From contig CAWHXG010000001.1 in assembly GCA_963833235.1 (NCBI GenBank), forward strand, positions 682,001 through 746,000: a stretch of DNA of 64,000 nt, in the 5' to 3' direction. The notes under the pieces were generated by a model, which had not been told where the DNA came from, did not search any database, and saw only the letters and a list, made by a program, of their open reading frames with translations. The translations under genes and the position numbers were made by a program. Below, in pieces: positions 26,165 to 34,683 of this stretch; within the stretch, counting starts at the first letter, position 1, and every line of letters starts with the position of its first letter. Source of the DNA: CAWHXG01 sp963833235. Its GTDB lineage: Bacteria; Pseudomonadota; Alphaproteobacteria; Rhodobacterales; Rhodobacteraceae.

Positions 26165-27040
26165 ATGCCCGACCAGAATGCCCCGCCCAGACTGACCGAC
26201 CGCGATGCCCTGAGGCGAAACCGCGCGCGGGCCTTCGCCACCGGGGCGCCTGCCATGTTCCTGCAGCGCGAGGCTGCGACCGAGATCGAGGAAAGGCTGG
26301 AAGCGGTTAACAGATCGTTCACCGCACCGGCCATCGTCAGCGGTTTCCCGCAATTCTGGGCCGCGCGCTGGCCGGGCGCCCGCTGCGTGCCCGATGAGGC
26401 GATCCTCGATCTGCAGACCGGCGCCCACGATCTGGTGCTGCACGTTCTGGCACTCCACTGGGCAGAAGACCCCGTTGGGCAACTGGTGCAGGCGCGGCAC
26501 GCGCTGCGGCCCGACGGGCTCTTTCTCGGCCTGACCTTCGGGGGGCGCACCCTGCACGAGCTGCGCGCCGCGCTCGCCGCAGCCGAAGCCGAACTATCGG
26601 GTGGGCTCAGCCCGCGCGTGCTGCCGATGGCCGACATCGCCGATCTGGGTGCCCTCTTGCAGCGCGCCGGCTTGGCCATGCCCGTCGCCGATAGCCTTAG
26701 CCGAACCGTCAGTTATGCCAGCGCTCTGCATCTCATGCAGGATCTGCGCGCCATGGGCGAGGCAAGCGCGCTTGTTGGCCGCCCGCGCCGCCCCACGCCA
26801 CGCGGCGTTCTGCTGCGGGCGGCCGAGGTCTATGCCGCAGCCCATGCCCAGGTGGACGGGCGCGTGCCCGCCACGTTCGAGATCATCGCGCTCACCGGAT
26901 GGGCGCCGGCGGCAAGCCAGCCGAAGCCGCTGCGCCCCGGTTCGGCCGCCGCCCGGCTGGCCGATGCGCTTGGCGCGGCGGAAGCCCGCCTGCCGCGCGA
27001 TCAAGCCGCTCCGCAAGCCCGTGACGACGCTGCCGATTGA
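26165..27040 (+). CDS. NDUFAF5-like methyltransferase/hydroxylase-fold protein
   Basis: 291 residues. The N-terminus LRRNRARAFATGAPAMFLQREAA and the block DLVLHVLALHWAEDPVGQL, RHALRPDGLFLGLTFGG are those of the NDUFAF5/BioC-like family. The glycine-rich motif I expected for SAM binding is absent: the corresponding stretch is VSGFPQFWAARWPG. The human homologue NDUFAF5 assists complex I assembly by modifying an arginine, which makes a role with respiratory complex I plausible here. Divergent from comF and followed by hemH after 66 bases. Confidence 0.8.
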   Translation: MPDQNAPPRLTDRDALRRNRARAFATGAPAMFLQREAATEIEERLEAVNRSFTAPAIVSGFPQFWAARWPGARCVPDEAILDLQTGAHDLVLHVLALHWAEDPVGQLVQARHALRPDGLFLGLTFGGRTLHELRAALAAAEAELSGGLSPRVLPMADIADLGALLQRAGLAMPVADSLSRTVSYASALHLMQDLRAMGEASALVGRPRRPTPRGVLLRAAEVYAAAHAQVDGRVPATFEIIALTGWAPAASQPKPLRPGSAAARLADALGAAEARLPRDQAAPQARDDAAD

Positions 27041-27106
27041 CCTCGGGCCTCGCCCGGTTATTTGAAGTGCTGAACGTCCATGGGCCCGCCAGACAGGATA
27101 CCGACG

Positions 27107-28246
27107 ATGCTGGATGCGAAATCCACCGGCCGGACATCGCCAGCCGTGGCGCGCGGTGCCGCAAACCGTGCGGCCGGCGGAACGCACTTGCCGGCGGATC
27201 ACCCGCCGGTCGCGGCCGGCAAGGTCGGCGTTCTGCTCGCCAATCTCGGGACGCCGGACGGTTATGACTACTGGTCGATGCGGCGTTACCTGAACGAATT
27301 CCTTTCGGACAGGCGGGTCATCGACTACAGCCCCTGGGTCTGGCAGCCGTTGCTTCAGCTGGTGATCCTGACCAAGCGGCCCTTCTCGTCCGGCGAAGCC
27401 TACAAATCGATATGGAACCACGAGGCCGACGAAAGCCCCCTTCTGACGATCACCAAGTCGCAGACTAAGAAGATCGCGGAGGCGATGCGCGAGCGCTACG
27501 GAGACGCGATCGACGTCGATTACTGCATGCGCTACGGCAACCCGTCCACCGCCTCGAAGGTGCGCGCGATGCTGGATCGGGGCTGCCGCAAGATCCTGTT
27601 CTTCCCACTTTATCCGCAATACGCCGGAGCGACCTCGGCCACGGCGAACGATCAGTTCTTTCGGGTCCTGATGACCGAAAAGTGGCAACCGCCGGCAAGA
27701 ACCGTGCCTGCCTATTTCGAGGAACCATCGTATATCGATGCCCTCGCCCAATCTGTGGAACGGGCCTATACCGGGATGGTCGTGAAGCCGGACATTCTCG
27801 TCTGCTCCTATCACGGGGTGCCCAAGCGGTATCTGATGGAGGGCGATCCGTATCACTGCCAATGCCAGAAAACCACGAGACTGCTGCGCGAAAGGCTGGG
27901 CTGGGGCGAAGACGCCATCGTGACAACGTTCCAGTCGCGGTTCGGCCCTGAGGAGTGGCTGAAGCCCTACACGGTGGAAGAAGTCGCCCGGCTGGCGGAA
28001 TCAGGGCGCAAGCGGATCGCGGTGATCGCACCGGCCTTCTCGGCCGATTGCATCGAGACGCTGGAAGAGATCAACGAGGAGATCAAGGAAAGCTTCGAGG
28101 AGGCCGGTGGCGACAGCTTTACCTACATTCCCTGCCTCAACGACGACGAGGCCCATATCGATGCGCTGGTCGACGTGATCGAAGATAATCTGGGTGGGTG
28201 GATCGCGCAGGGCGCCTCGAAGCGCGCGGCGTCCGCTGCGGAATGA
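27107..28246 (+). CDS. hemH: Ferrochelatase
   Basis: 379-residue enzyme that inserts Fe2+ into protoporphyrin IX. GVLLANLGTPD starts the domain near residue 44, LFFPLYPQYAGATSAT forms the substrate cleft, and SYHGVPKRY carries the catalytic histidine. The family glutamate lies in SADCIETLEEI. The first 40 residues form a low-complexity extension of the kind common in alphaproteobacteria. ATG 27107 has AGGA eight bases upstream and is preferred over ATG 27080. A hairpin with a T run on the opposite strand separates it from the small leftward gene downstream. Confidence 0.96.
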   Translation: MLDAKSTGRTSPAVARGAANRAAGGTHLPADHPPVAAGKVGVLLANLGTPDGYDYWSMRRYLNEFLSDRRVIDYSPWVWQPLLQLVILTKRPFSSGEAYKSIWNHEADESPLLTITKSQTKKIAEAMRERYGDAIDVDYCMRYGNPSTASKVRAMLDRGCRKILFFPLYPQYAGATSATANDQFFRVLMTEKWQPPARTVPAYFEEPSYIDALAQSVERAYTGMVVKPDILVCSYHGVPKRYLMEGDPYHCQCQKTTRLLRERLGWGEDAIVTTFQSRFGPEEWLKPYTVEEVARLAESGRKRIAVIAPAFSADCIETLEEINEEIKESFEEAGGDSFTYIPCLNDDEAHIDALVDVIEDNLGGWIAQGASKRAASAAE

Positions 28247-28270
28247 TCTGAGAGCCCCGTGCGGAAGAAT

Positions 28271-28300
28271 GAAAAAAGGCGGCACCCTGAGGTACCGCCC
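28271..28300 (-). terminator. Rho-independent terminator of the small membrane-protein gene
   Basis: On the minus strand, a nine-base stem (GGCGGTACC pairing with GGTGCCGCC, one mismatch) with a four-base loop is followed by six T. It lies 27 bases after the stop of the 59-residue gene (28327-28506) and also faces hemH, so it may stop both transcripts. Confidence 0.75.
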
Positions 28301-28326
28301 TTCTCGTCTTTCCGTCGAAACCGCGC

Positions 28327-28506
28327 TTAGTTCGCAGCGGCGGCAGCGACCAGGGCGAGCAGCAGCACCGGGATGACCCAGCCGGCATTGCTGCCAGCAG
28401 TATCTTCCTCGATGATTACGGGCTCGACGATCGGCTCTTCCAGACCACCGGCGAAGCCGTGCGTGGCGGCAGTTGCCAAGACGGCAGCAAGTGCAAGTTT
28501 CTTCAT
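28327..28506 (-). CDS. Small exported single-pass membrane protein (59 aa)
   Basis: 59 residues from ATG 28506, preceded by GGAGGT four bases upstream, a strong ribosome-binding site that fixes the start. Residues 1-20 form a signal peptide (MKKLALAAVLATAATHGFAG). A short acidic stretch EEPIVEPVIIEEDT follows, then a hydrophobic helix VIPVLLLALVAAAAA to the end. This looks like a small periplasm-exposed membrane peptide. Proteins of this layout are common near hemH in Rhodobacterales from memory, but I know no function. It has its own terminator. Confidence 0.75.
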   Translation of the reverse strand: MKKLALAAVLATAATHGFAGGLEEPIVEPVIIEEDTAGSNAGWVIPVLLLALVAAAAAN

Positions 28507-28654
28507 GTTGACCTCCAATAGGTGCCGCCCGAGTGCATGCAGGGTGAGGAAAGCGGACGACGGAAGACTGTACCTCGTGGCTTCGGTATTGCCGCGCAAA
28601 TCGCGGAAACGCAACAAGCGTTCAACTTACGTAGTCATGTGATGCATTTAGGTC

Positions 28655-29230
28655 TCAGATCAGCAACACTTGGGTACCTACGGTGGTGAGGTCGAAGAGG
28701 GTCTGGATGTCTTCGTTGAAGAGCCCGATGCAGCCGTTCGAGGATTGCCGCCCGATCTTGCGGGTGTCGTGCGTGCCGTGGATCCGATAATACGTCCACG
28801 ACAGATAGAGCGCGTGCGTACCGAGCGGATTGTCGGGACCCGGGCCGACGTAGGCGGGCCATTCGGGATTGCGCTCCAGCATGGAGGGGGTCGGGCGCCA
28901 GCTGGGGCCGACCACCTTCTGGGTCACCTCGGTGCGGCCCAGGCGGGTCAGTTCGGGGCTGAGCGGCACGCTGGTGGGATAGACACGGAAGGTTGCCTCG
29001 TCTTCCGACCAGAAGTGCAGCGTGCGGGCCTTCGTGTCGACCAGGCAGGCGCCCCTGTTCAGGTCGGAGAAGTAAGGCTGCCACTGATGTGCGCGAAAGC
29101 CGCCGACGTTGCGGCGGACGACTTCTGGCGCCTCGTCGAAGGTCTGGGCGATCGCCGGTGCGGCCAGCGTTCCCGCGGCCAGCGCGGTTCCAGCAAGCAC
29201 GGTCCGACGGGAATAGAGCGAGGATGCCAT
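28655..29230 (-). CDS. L,D-transpeptidase with Tat-type signal
   Basis: 191 residues. The N-terminus SRRTVLAGTALAAGTLAAPAIAQ is a twin-arginine-type signal with an AQ cleavage site near residue 29. The YkuD domain shows the catalytic signature HGTHDT at H151 and SSNGCIGL with C167. Such enzymes make 3-3 peptidoglycan crosslinks or attach lipoproteins or porins to the cell wall. It is close to a second YkuD protein and a CAP lipoprotein, suggesting an envelope-maintenance neighbourhood. Length is that of small periplasmic family members. Confidence 0.9.
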   Translation of the reverse strand: MASSLYSRRTVLAGTALAAGTLAAPAIAQTFDEAPEVVRRNVGGFRAHQWQPYFSDLNRGACLVDTKARTLHFWSEDEATFRVYPTSVPLSPELTRLGRTEVTQKVVGPSWRPTPSMLERNPEWPAYVGPGPDNPLGTHALYLSWTYYRIHGTHDTRKIGRQSSNGCIGLFNEDIQTLFDLTTVGTQVLLI

Positions 29231-29385
29231 GACGTTACCTTTCGTGATCTCTGTTGAAATCTAGATAGGGCATATATGACGCCGCTGCCTCAGTTGCAAA
29301 TCAATCCCCCGTAACTGAATATCGCGGGTTTGAACCGTTTCAAATGTGTCGCTATGGATGCGTCGATGTCCATGAAAGGACCAAG

Positions 29386-29910
29386 ATGATCCGCACTGCC
29401 CTCGTTCTGCTGGCCGCCGCCGGCTTGGCCGGCTGCGCCCCCGGTGCCACCCGTTCGGGTGCCGCAGGGATCTACCGCATCCGCGCCGGAGACACCGACG
29501 ACATCCAGTTCCGCATGCTGGATTCCGTCAACGATCTGCGCGCCGCGGTCGGCGCCCAGCCGCTGCAGTTGAATTCCGAATTGTCCGCCGCCGCGGAAAC
29601 CCATGCCCGCGACATGTCTCGCCAGCAGCGCGCCTGGCCCTTCGGATCGGATGGCTCCTCGCCCTATGAACGCATCCGCCGGTCGGGCTATGGCGGCGCA
29701 CTGGTGGCGGAGGTCTATTCACAGACCTACGAGACGGAGCTGGAGACCCTCGCTGCCTGGGTGCAGGACGGTGCCTGGGGGGAGGAGATCCTCGACCCGC
29801 AGGCCACCGACATGGGCTTTGGCTGGGAGCAGGATTCCAGTGGCCTTATCTGGTGGGCGATCACCCTGGGAGACCGCAACACCTTCCGCACCTCGCTGGG
29901 GGGCTTCTAG
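29386..29910 (+). CDS. CAP/SCP-domain lipoprotein
   Basis: 174 residues with a lipoprotein signal ending in the lipobox LAGC near residue 18. The CAP (cysteine-rich secretory protein, PR-1) fold follows: LDSVNDLRAAVGAQPLQLN, the helix with SAAAETHARDMSRQ, and the late strand GFGWEQDSSGLIWWAITLG. Bacterial CAP proteins are periplasmic and largely uncharacterised. ATG 29386 has AAGGA seven bases upstream. It is flanked on both sides by leftward L,D-transpeptidase genes. Confidence 0.85.
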   Translation: MIRTALVLLAAAGLAGCAPGATRSGAAGIYRIRAGDTDDIQFRMLDSVNDLRAAVGAQPLQLNSELSAAAETHARDMSRQQRAWPFGSDGSSPYERIRRSGYGGALVAEVYSQTYETELETLAAWVQDGAWGEEILDPQATDMGFGWEQDSSGLIWWAITLGDRNTFRTSLGGF

Positions 29911-29961
29911 GCCTGAGATCCACGACGACAGGGGCTTGGCACGATGCCCCGGCCCCTTCGA

Positions 29962-30453
29962 TCAGGGCGTGATGTAGATCGGGGTGCCGTCCCGCACCAT
30001 CGCGTAGATGTCCTCCATCTCACGATCGGTCACGGCGATGCACCCGGCAGTCCAGTCGCGGCCGGCGCCGACCTTCTTCGATTGCCCGTGGATGAAGATG
30101 TTGCTTCCGGGAGCGACCCCAGCGTCGCGCGCCGCCTGCACGTCACGGGCATTCGGATACGAGATGCCGATGGAAAGATGATACTGGCTGCGCGGGTTTC
30201 GCCGGTCGATGAGGTAATAGCCCTCCGGCGTCCGGCCATCGCCCCGCTGGGTCTTGTGACCTTCCGGCGCGAAGCCCAGATCGATGTCGTAGGCCTTCAG
30301 CACATCCTTGTCGTGCAGCAGATACATCCGCCGCTTCTCCTTCGAGACGTAGATCTGCGTCACCTCAGGGCCGTCATAGCTGCGGAACTTCGGCGATCCG
30401 CAGGCCGAGAGAACAAGGGTTGCCAGCAAGAGAACCAGTGTCGTTGCGCGCAT
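29962..30453 (-). CDS. L,D-transpeptidase lipoprotein (YkuD family)
   Basis: 163 residues. A lipoprotein signal (MRATTLVLLLATLVLSACG) places the lipidated cysteine at C18. The YkuD catalytic block is IFIHGQ with H122 and DWTAGCIAVT with C138. TPEGYYLIDRRNPRSQYHLS is typical of the family. As an envelope-tethered transpeptidase it could crosslink peptidoglycan or attach proteins to it. It differs clearly from the Tat-exported YkuD protein 700 bases away, so the two are not recent duplicates. Confidence 0.9.
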   Translation of the reverse strand: MRATTLVLLLATLVLSACGSPKFRSYDGPEVTQIYVSKEKRRMYLLHDKDVLKAYDIDLGFAPEGHKTQRGDGRTPEGYYLIDRRNPRSQYHLSIGISYPNARDVQAARDAGVAPGSNIFIHGQSKKVGAGRDWTAGCIAVTDREMEDIYAMVRDGTPIYITP

Positions 30454-30523
30454 TGTGCCTGCTCGTTCATGATTGTGTCGCGTTCTGGTCCCGATAGCTC
30501 AAATCGCCTCATGCGGGAACGGG

Positions 30524-31309
30524 TCAGCGACGTTTCTCCTCAAGCTGTGCCATCTTTTCCTCAATGGCGCGTAAACGAATGAGGACCTCGTCGCGGTAGC
30601 TTTCGGTTTGCGCCACGTCCTCGGTATGGTGCGCATCCTGCATGGAATTCACGATCAGGCCGACCAGCAGGTTCACCACGGCGAACGTCGTGACCATGAT
30701 GAACGGTATGAAGAACGCCCAGGCGAGTGGATAGACCTCCATGACCGGGCGGACGATCCCCATCGACCAGCTTTCGAGCGTCATGACCTGAAAAAGGGAA
30801 TAGGCGCTGGAGCCGAGGCTTCCGAACCATTGCGGGAACGTGGCGCCGAATAGCGCGGTGGCCATGACGCTGGCGATGTAGAAGATCAGACCCATCAGCA
30901 CGAAGACCGACCCCATACCCGGCAGCGCCGTGATGAAACCTTCCACCACCCGGCGCAGCGATGGCGCCACCGACATGACCCGCAGCAGCCGCAGCACGCG
31001 AAGCGCGCGCAGAACCGCGAGCGAGCCCGCACCCGGCACCAGCGCAACCCCCACGATGACGAAATCGAAGAGGTTCCACGCCCGCCGGAAGAAGGCCCGC
31101 CCCTGCGCGTAGAGCTTGAGCGAAAGTTCGAGAACAAAGATTGCGAGGCAGATCCTGTCGAGCCCCACGATCAGCGGGCCCGCCGCTGCCATGGCCTCCC
31201 CGGATGTCTCCAGACCGAGGAGGACCGCATTGAAGAGGATCACCGCCAGGATCCCGTAGCGTACGCGGGGCCGCTCCAGCCAGGCCGCCACCTTCTCGCG
31301 TCGTGTCAT
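30524..31309 (-). CDS. Bacterial voltage-gated sodium channel (NaChBac family)
   Basis: 261-residue six-transmembrane channel subunit that assembles as a tetramer. The voltage sensor S4 spans residues 98-120 with arginines R101, R104, R107 and R110 at every third position. The pore contains the selectivity filter TLESWSM at 177-183, which is the Na+-selective NavAb/NavMs-type filter. S6 is residues 195-221 and a C-terminal acidic/basic helix (236-260) is probably the tetramerising coiled coil. These channels influence pH homeostasis, motility and chemotaxis in marine and alkaliphilic bacteria. ATG 31309 starts just before the cytosolic MTRREK. A C7 tract lies six bases upstream. Confidence 0.93.
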   Translation of the reverse strand: MTRREKVAAWLERPRVRYGILAVILFNAVLLGLETSGEAMAAAGPLIVGLDRICLAIFVLELSLKLYAQGRAFFRRAWNLFDFVIVGVALVPGAGSLAVLRALRVLRLLRVMSVAPSLRRVVEGFITALPGMGSVFVLMGLIFYIASVMATALFGATFPQWFGSLGSSAYSLFQVMTLESWSMGIVRPVMEVYPLAWAFFIPFIMVTTFAVVNLLVGLIVNSMQDAHHTEDVAQTESYRDEVLIRLRAIEEKMAQLEEKRR

Positions 31310-31314
31310 GACAG

Positions 31315-31321
31315 CCCCCCC
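31315..31321. repeat. C7/G7 tract upstream of the sodium channel gene
   Basis: Seven C on the + strand, G7 in the direction of the channel gene starting at 31309, with five bases to the ATG. It is the purine-rich stretch in ribosome-binding position. Confidence 0.5.
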
Positions 31322-31421
31322 GGCCCGGTTCGATCGAGCCCGCATCTAACGGGCTACCGGCCCGGCGAGAACCCGTTACCGGAACCGGGCGGCTGTGGCG
31401 ATGCCGCGCCCATGGCAGGGA

Positions 31422-32741
31422 TCAGGGGCGGGAGAACGCGGCCGCCAGCTCAACATGCGCCGACCAACGGAACTGATCGATCACCTGCACCCAGTCCAGG
31501 CGATACCCGCCGGAGATCAGCAGGGCCGCATCGCGGGCGAAGGTGGCCGGATCGCACGAGACGGCGGCGACCCTGGGCACGGCGCTTTCGGCGATCCGGG
31601 CGGCCTGCGCAGCGGCCCCGGCGCGGGGCGGGTCGATCACGACGGCGTCGAAATGGGCGAGCTCCGCGGCCAGAAGCGGACGGCGGAACAGGTCGCGCGC
31701 CTCGGTCGTCAGCCGGTTCGGTCCGCCGGCGCTGCGCCACCCCGCCGCGGCAGCCTCCAGCATGGCCGCATCGGCTTCCACGGCATGCACCGCCGCCCGG
31801 CGGCTGAGCGGCAGGGCAAACGTTCCGCAGCCAGCGAAGAGATCGGCGATCCGCCCGGCCTGCCCCACCGCCTCGGTCACAGCCGCGACCAGCGCCGCCT
31901 CGCCCTCCTGCGTCGCCTGCAGGAACGCACCCGGCGGCGGCGTCACCGCCATACCGCCAAGCCGCAATCGCGGAACCTCAAGTTGAGCCACGACCTCGCC
32001 ACCGCAGCTCAGCCGGGCGATCCCCGCCTCGGCAGCGATCCCGGCCAGCACCTGCTGAAGCTCCGCACCCAGCGGCCGGGGCGGGCCGATGTCCACATCT
32101 AGCCCCGTTTCGGTTGCCGCCACGATGAAGCTCAACTCGGCCTTACGCGATCCCATGGCCACCGTCATCGCCTCGAAAGCCGGCAGCGCGGCGGCGATGG
32201 CAGCGCAAAGAACATGACAACGCGGCACGGCCACAAGCGCCTCGGACCGAGCCGCGTGGAACCCCACCAACGCACCTCTGCGCAGACGCCGCCCGCTCAG
32301 CGTGGCTCGCCTGCGGCTGCGCGGCGGCGAGATGGCCATAGGCCGGAACGGCGCCACCAGCCCTCGGGCAGCCAGCGCCTGCACAACCACGCCCTGTTTC
32401 CAGGCCGCAGTCACATCGTCCCGCTGATGCATCACGGCGCATCCGCCGCAGGCGGAATAGTGCGGGCAGGGGGCGCTCACCCTCTCCGGCGCTGGCGTCA
32501 GGATGCGGGGTGCCGCGATCCGGCCTGCCACCGGTACGCCCTCGATCACCTCTCCGGGCAACGCCCGCGCCACGAAGATAGGCGCCCCACCGGCATCTGC
32601 CGCAACACCGTCGCCGCGATGCCCCAGACGATCGATGGTGAAACGGGGTGCCGCCTCCGGCTCGCCAATGCCTACCGGCACGACGCCGCGCGCATCAGGT
32701 GCGGTATCACCGGTGAGGAAAGCCTCGGGCGGCCAGGCCAT
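31422..32741 (-). CDS. RNA m5U methyltransferase (RlmD/TrmA family)
   Basis: 439 residues from ATG 32741. A TRAM-like RNA-binding segment opens near residue 36 (IDRLGHRGDGVA). A [4Fe-4S] cluster site is CPHYSACGGC (C92, C98, C101), with a fourth cysteine in RCHVLC. The Rossmann motif IADLFAGCGTFALPLS, the DPPRAG motif and the catalytic cysteine in SCDPATFARD are intact. The family makes 5-methyluridine in 23S rRNA or tRNA using SAM. Which uridine is modified cannot be read from sequence. The start is uncertain: upstream in-frame codons run into the neighbouring ABC gene. Confidence 0.88.
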   Translation of the reverse strand: MAWPPEAFLTGDTAPDARGVVPVGIGEPEAAPRFTIDRLGHRGDGVAADAGGAPIFVARALPGEVIEGVPVAGRIAAPRILTPAPERVSAPCPHYSACGGCAVMHQRDDVTAAWKQGVVVQALAARGLVAPFRPMAISPPRSRRRATLSGRRLRRGALVGFHAARSEALVAVPRCHVLCAAIAAALPAFEAMTVAMGSRKAELSFIVAATETGLDVDIGPPRPLGAELQQVLAGIAAEAGIARLSCGGEVVAQLEVPRLRLGGMAVTPPPGAFLQATQEGEAALVAAVTEAVGQAGRIADLFAGCGTFALPLSRRAAVHAVEADAAMLEAAAAGWRSAGGPNRLTTEARDLFRRPLLAAELAHFDAVVIDPPRAGAAAQAARIAESAVPRVAAVSCDPATFARDAALLISGGYRLDWVQVIDQFRWSAHVELAAAFSRP

Positions 32742-32814
32742 GCTGCGGGCGCACCCGTCGTGGCCCGGACCGATGAGGACCGGACCGTCCGGCTCTCGGC
32801 GGCGCCTGCACCGA

Positions 32815-34683
32815 TCACTCCGCCGCCTCGACCACGCCCAGGAAGCCGCCGGACTGACGATCCCAGAAGCGAGCGTATTGTCCGCGCCGTGCCAGCAGCT
32901 CCTGATGCGTGCCTTCCTCCACGATGCGCCCGGCCTCCAGCACAACGATCCGGTCCATCCGCGCGATGGTGCTCAGGCGGTGGGCGATGGCCAGCACCGT
33001 CTTGCCCTCCATCACCCGCTCCAGCGCATCCTGGATCGCCGCCTCCACCTCGCTGTCAAGCGCGCTCGTGGCCTCGTCGAGCACCAGGATCGGCGCGTCC
33101 TTCAGGATGGCGCGGGCCAGGGCGATCCGCTGCCGCTGCCCGCCGCTCAGCTTCACCCCGCGTTCGCCCAGATGTGCGTCGTAACCCGTGCGCCCGGTGA
33201 AATCGCGCAGGCCCGCGATGAACTCGTGCGCCTCGGCCCGCTTCGCCGCCGCGATCACCTCGGCCTCGCTTGCATCCGGCCGCCCGTAACTGATGTTGTC
33301 GTGTGCGGAGCGGTTGAACATTGCCGTTTCCTGCGTGACCATCCCGATCCGTTGGCGCAGGCTTTCCTGGGTCAGATCGCGCAGGTCGCGCCCGTTGACC
33401 GTGATCCGCCCGGCCTCGGGATCGTAGAGCCGCAGCATCAACGCCACCAACGTGGATTTCCCGGCCCCCGACGCGCCGACGATCCCCAGCTTCTCGCCCG
33501 CCGCGATGCGAAGCGTCAGCCCCTCGATGCCGCCGCCGGGCGCATCGGGGTCACCGCCGGTTGCTTCCCGACCATAGGTGAAGCGCACGTCTTCGAACGC
33601 GACCTCGCCGGCCTCCGGCAGAGCCTCTGCCTCGGGCGCGTCGGTCAGGGCATGGGGCTTTGTCAGGGTATTCATCCCGTCCTCCACCTCGCCCATGCTC
33701 GCGTAGATGCCCATCAGCGTGAAGCTGACCCAGCCGGTCATCTGCGCGATCCGGATGGCGATGGCCCCTGTCGCGGCGATGTCGCCGGCGCTGGCCGCGC
33801 CGTTCGACCACAGCATCAGCGTGCCGCCGATCAGCAGAACCGGCAGCAGCCCCGCCAGCGTCATCAGCGAGAAACGGAAGGCCGCCGCCATGCCGCCGAA
33901 GCCGATGGCGGTATCGCGGAACTTGTCGATGGCGCCGAGCGCCGCGCGGTCTTCGTGGTCGGCATGGGCAAAGAGCTTGACCGTCTTGATGTTCGTCACG
34001 GTATCGACGACCTGCCCCGTCACCATCGCCCGCGCCGCCGCCCGTTTCATCGAAAGCGACCGGATGCGCGGCATGAACCAGCGGATCAGCCAGAGGTAGG
34101 ACACGAGCCAAACCGCCAGTGCCACCGCCACCCGCCAGTCGATGGCCGTGAGCAGCAGGACCGAGCCGATCAGCGAGGCCAGAGCGAAGAAGACGACGTT
34201 GATGACCTCGCTCGTCACGTCGGTCACGGCGCGGGCCGTCTGCATCTGCTTCTGGGCAATGCGGCCCGCGAAATCGTTGTCGAAGAACGTCACCGACTGG
34301 CCGAGCGTCCAGCGGAAGAGCCGGCTGAGCACCAGCGGCAGGATATTCGGGCCGATCAGGATGGCGTTGGCCGCAGCCGAGGCCCCGAAGGCCAGTGGCC
34401 GCAGGACCACGAAGAAGCCGACCACCGCCGCGATCAGCCAGGCGTGCCCGCCCCAGAAGGCCTCCGGCCCGGCATCGAGCGCATTGTCGATGACGACGCC
34501 GAGGATCAGCGCGGTCACCACCTCCAGCGTGCCGGCGAAGGCCGAGAGGAGGGAGGCGAGCCCGAGCATCGGCAGCGAGCCCGCGATGCACCAGCCGAAG
34601 AATTTCGCCAGCGTGTTCGGCGGCGCGTTCGCCGCGGCCGCGAACGGGTCGATCAGGTCGGCCAGGCGGCGCACGATGCTCAT
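32815..34683 (-). CDS. ABC exporter, fused permease-ATPase (second of pair)
   Basis: 622 residues. Residues 1 to about 340 hold six hydrophobic helices of the type I exporter fold, with basic and charged intracellular loops (MTGQVVDTVTNIKTVKLFAHAD-like coupling region). The nucleotide-binding domain has Walker A GASGAGKST, Q-loop VTQET, signature LSGGQRQR, Walker B ILVLDEATSALD and H-loop AHRLS, all canonical. It would export a lipid, peptide or drug. The start overlaps the stop of the upstream half-transporter by ATGA, which indicates translational coupling and probable heterodimer formation. Confidence 0.92.
   Translation of the reverse strand: MSIVRRLADLIDPFAAAANAPPNTLAKFFGWCIAGSLPMLGLASLLSAFAGTLEVVTALILGVVIDNALDAGPEAFWGGHAWLIAAVVGFFVVLRPLAFGASAAANAILIGPNILPLVLSRLFRWTLGQSVTFFDNDFAGRIAQKQMQTARAVTDVTSEVINVVFFALASLIGSVLLLTAIDWRVAVALAVWLVSYLWLIRWFMPRIRSLSMKRAAARAMVTGQVVDTVTNIKTVKLFAHADHEDRAALGAIDKFRDTAIGFGGMAAAFRFSLMTLAGLLPVLLIGGTLMLWSNGAASAGDIAATGAIAIRIAQMTGWVSFTLMGIYASMGEVEDGMNTLTKPHALTDAPEAEALPEAGEVAFEDVRFTYGREATGGDPDAPGGGIEGLTLRIAAGEKLGIVGASGAGKSTLVALMLRLYDPEAGRITVNGRDLRDLTQESLRQRIGMVTQETAMFNRSAHDNISYGRPDASEAEVIAAAKRAEAHEFIAGLRDFTGRTGYDAHLGERGVKLSGGQRQRIALARAILKDAPILVLDEATSALDSEVEAAIQDALERVMEGKTVLAIAHRLSTIARMDRIVVLEAGRIVEEGTHQELLARRGQYARFWDRQSGGFLGVVEAAE

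Noticed and set aside
25102..26679. N-terminal extension of the amidase gene through grxC, comF and the methyltransferase
   Set aside because: Everything upstream of ATG 25101 is antisense or out of frame with real genes; the family N-terminus starts at 25101.
28592..28606. CCGCG-N5-CGCGG dyad upstream of the 59-residue gene
   Set aside because: Five-base GC arms are too weak a signal, and no regulator pattern fits.
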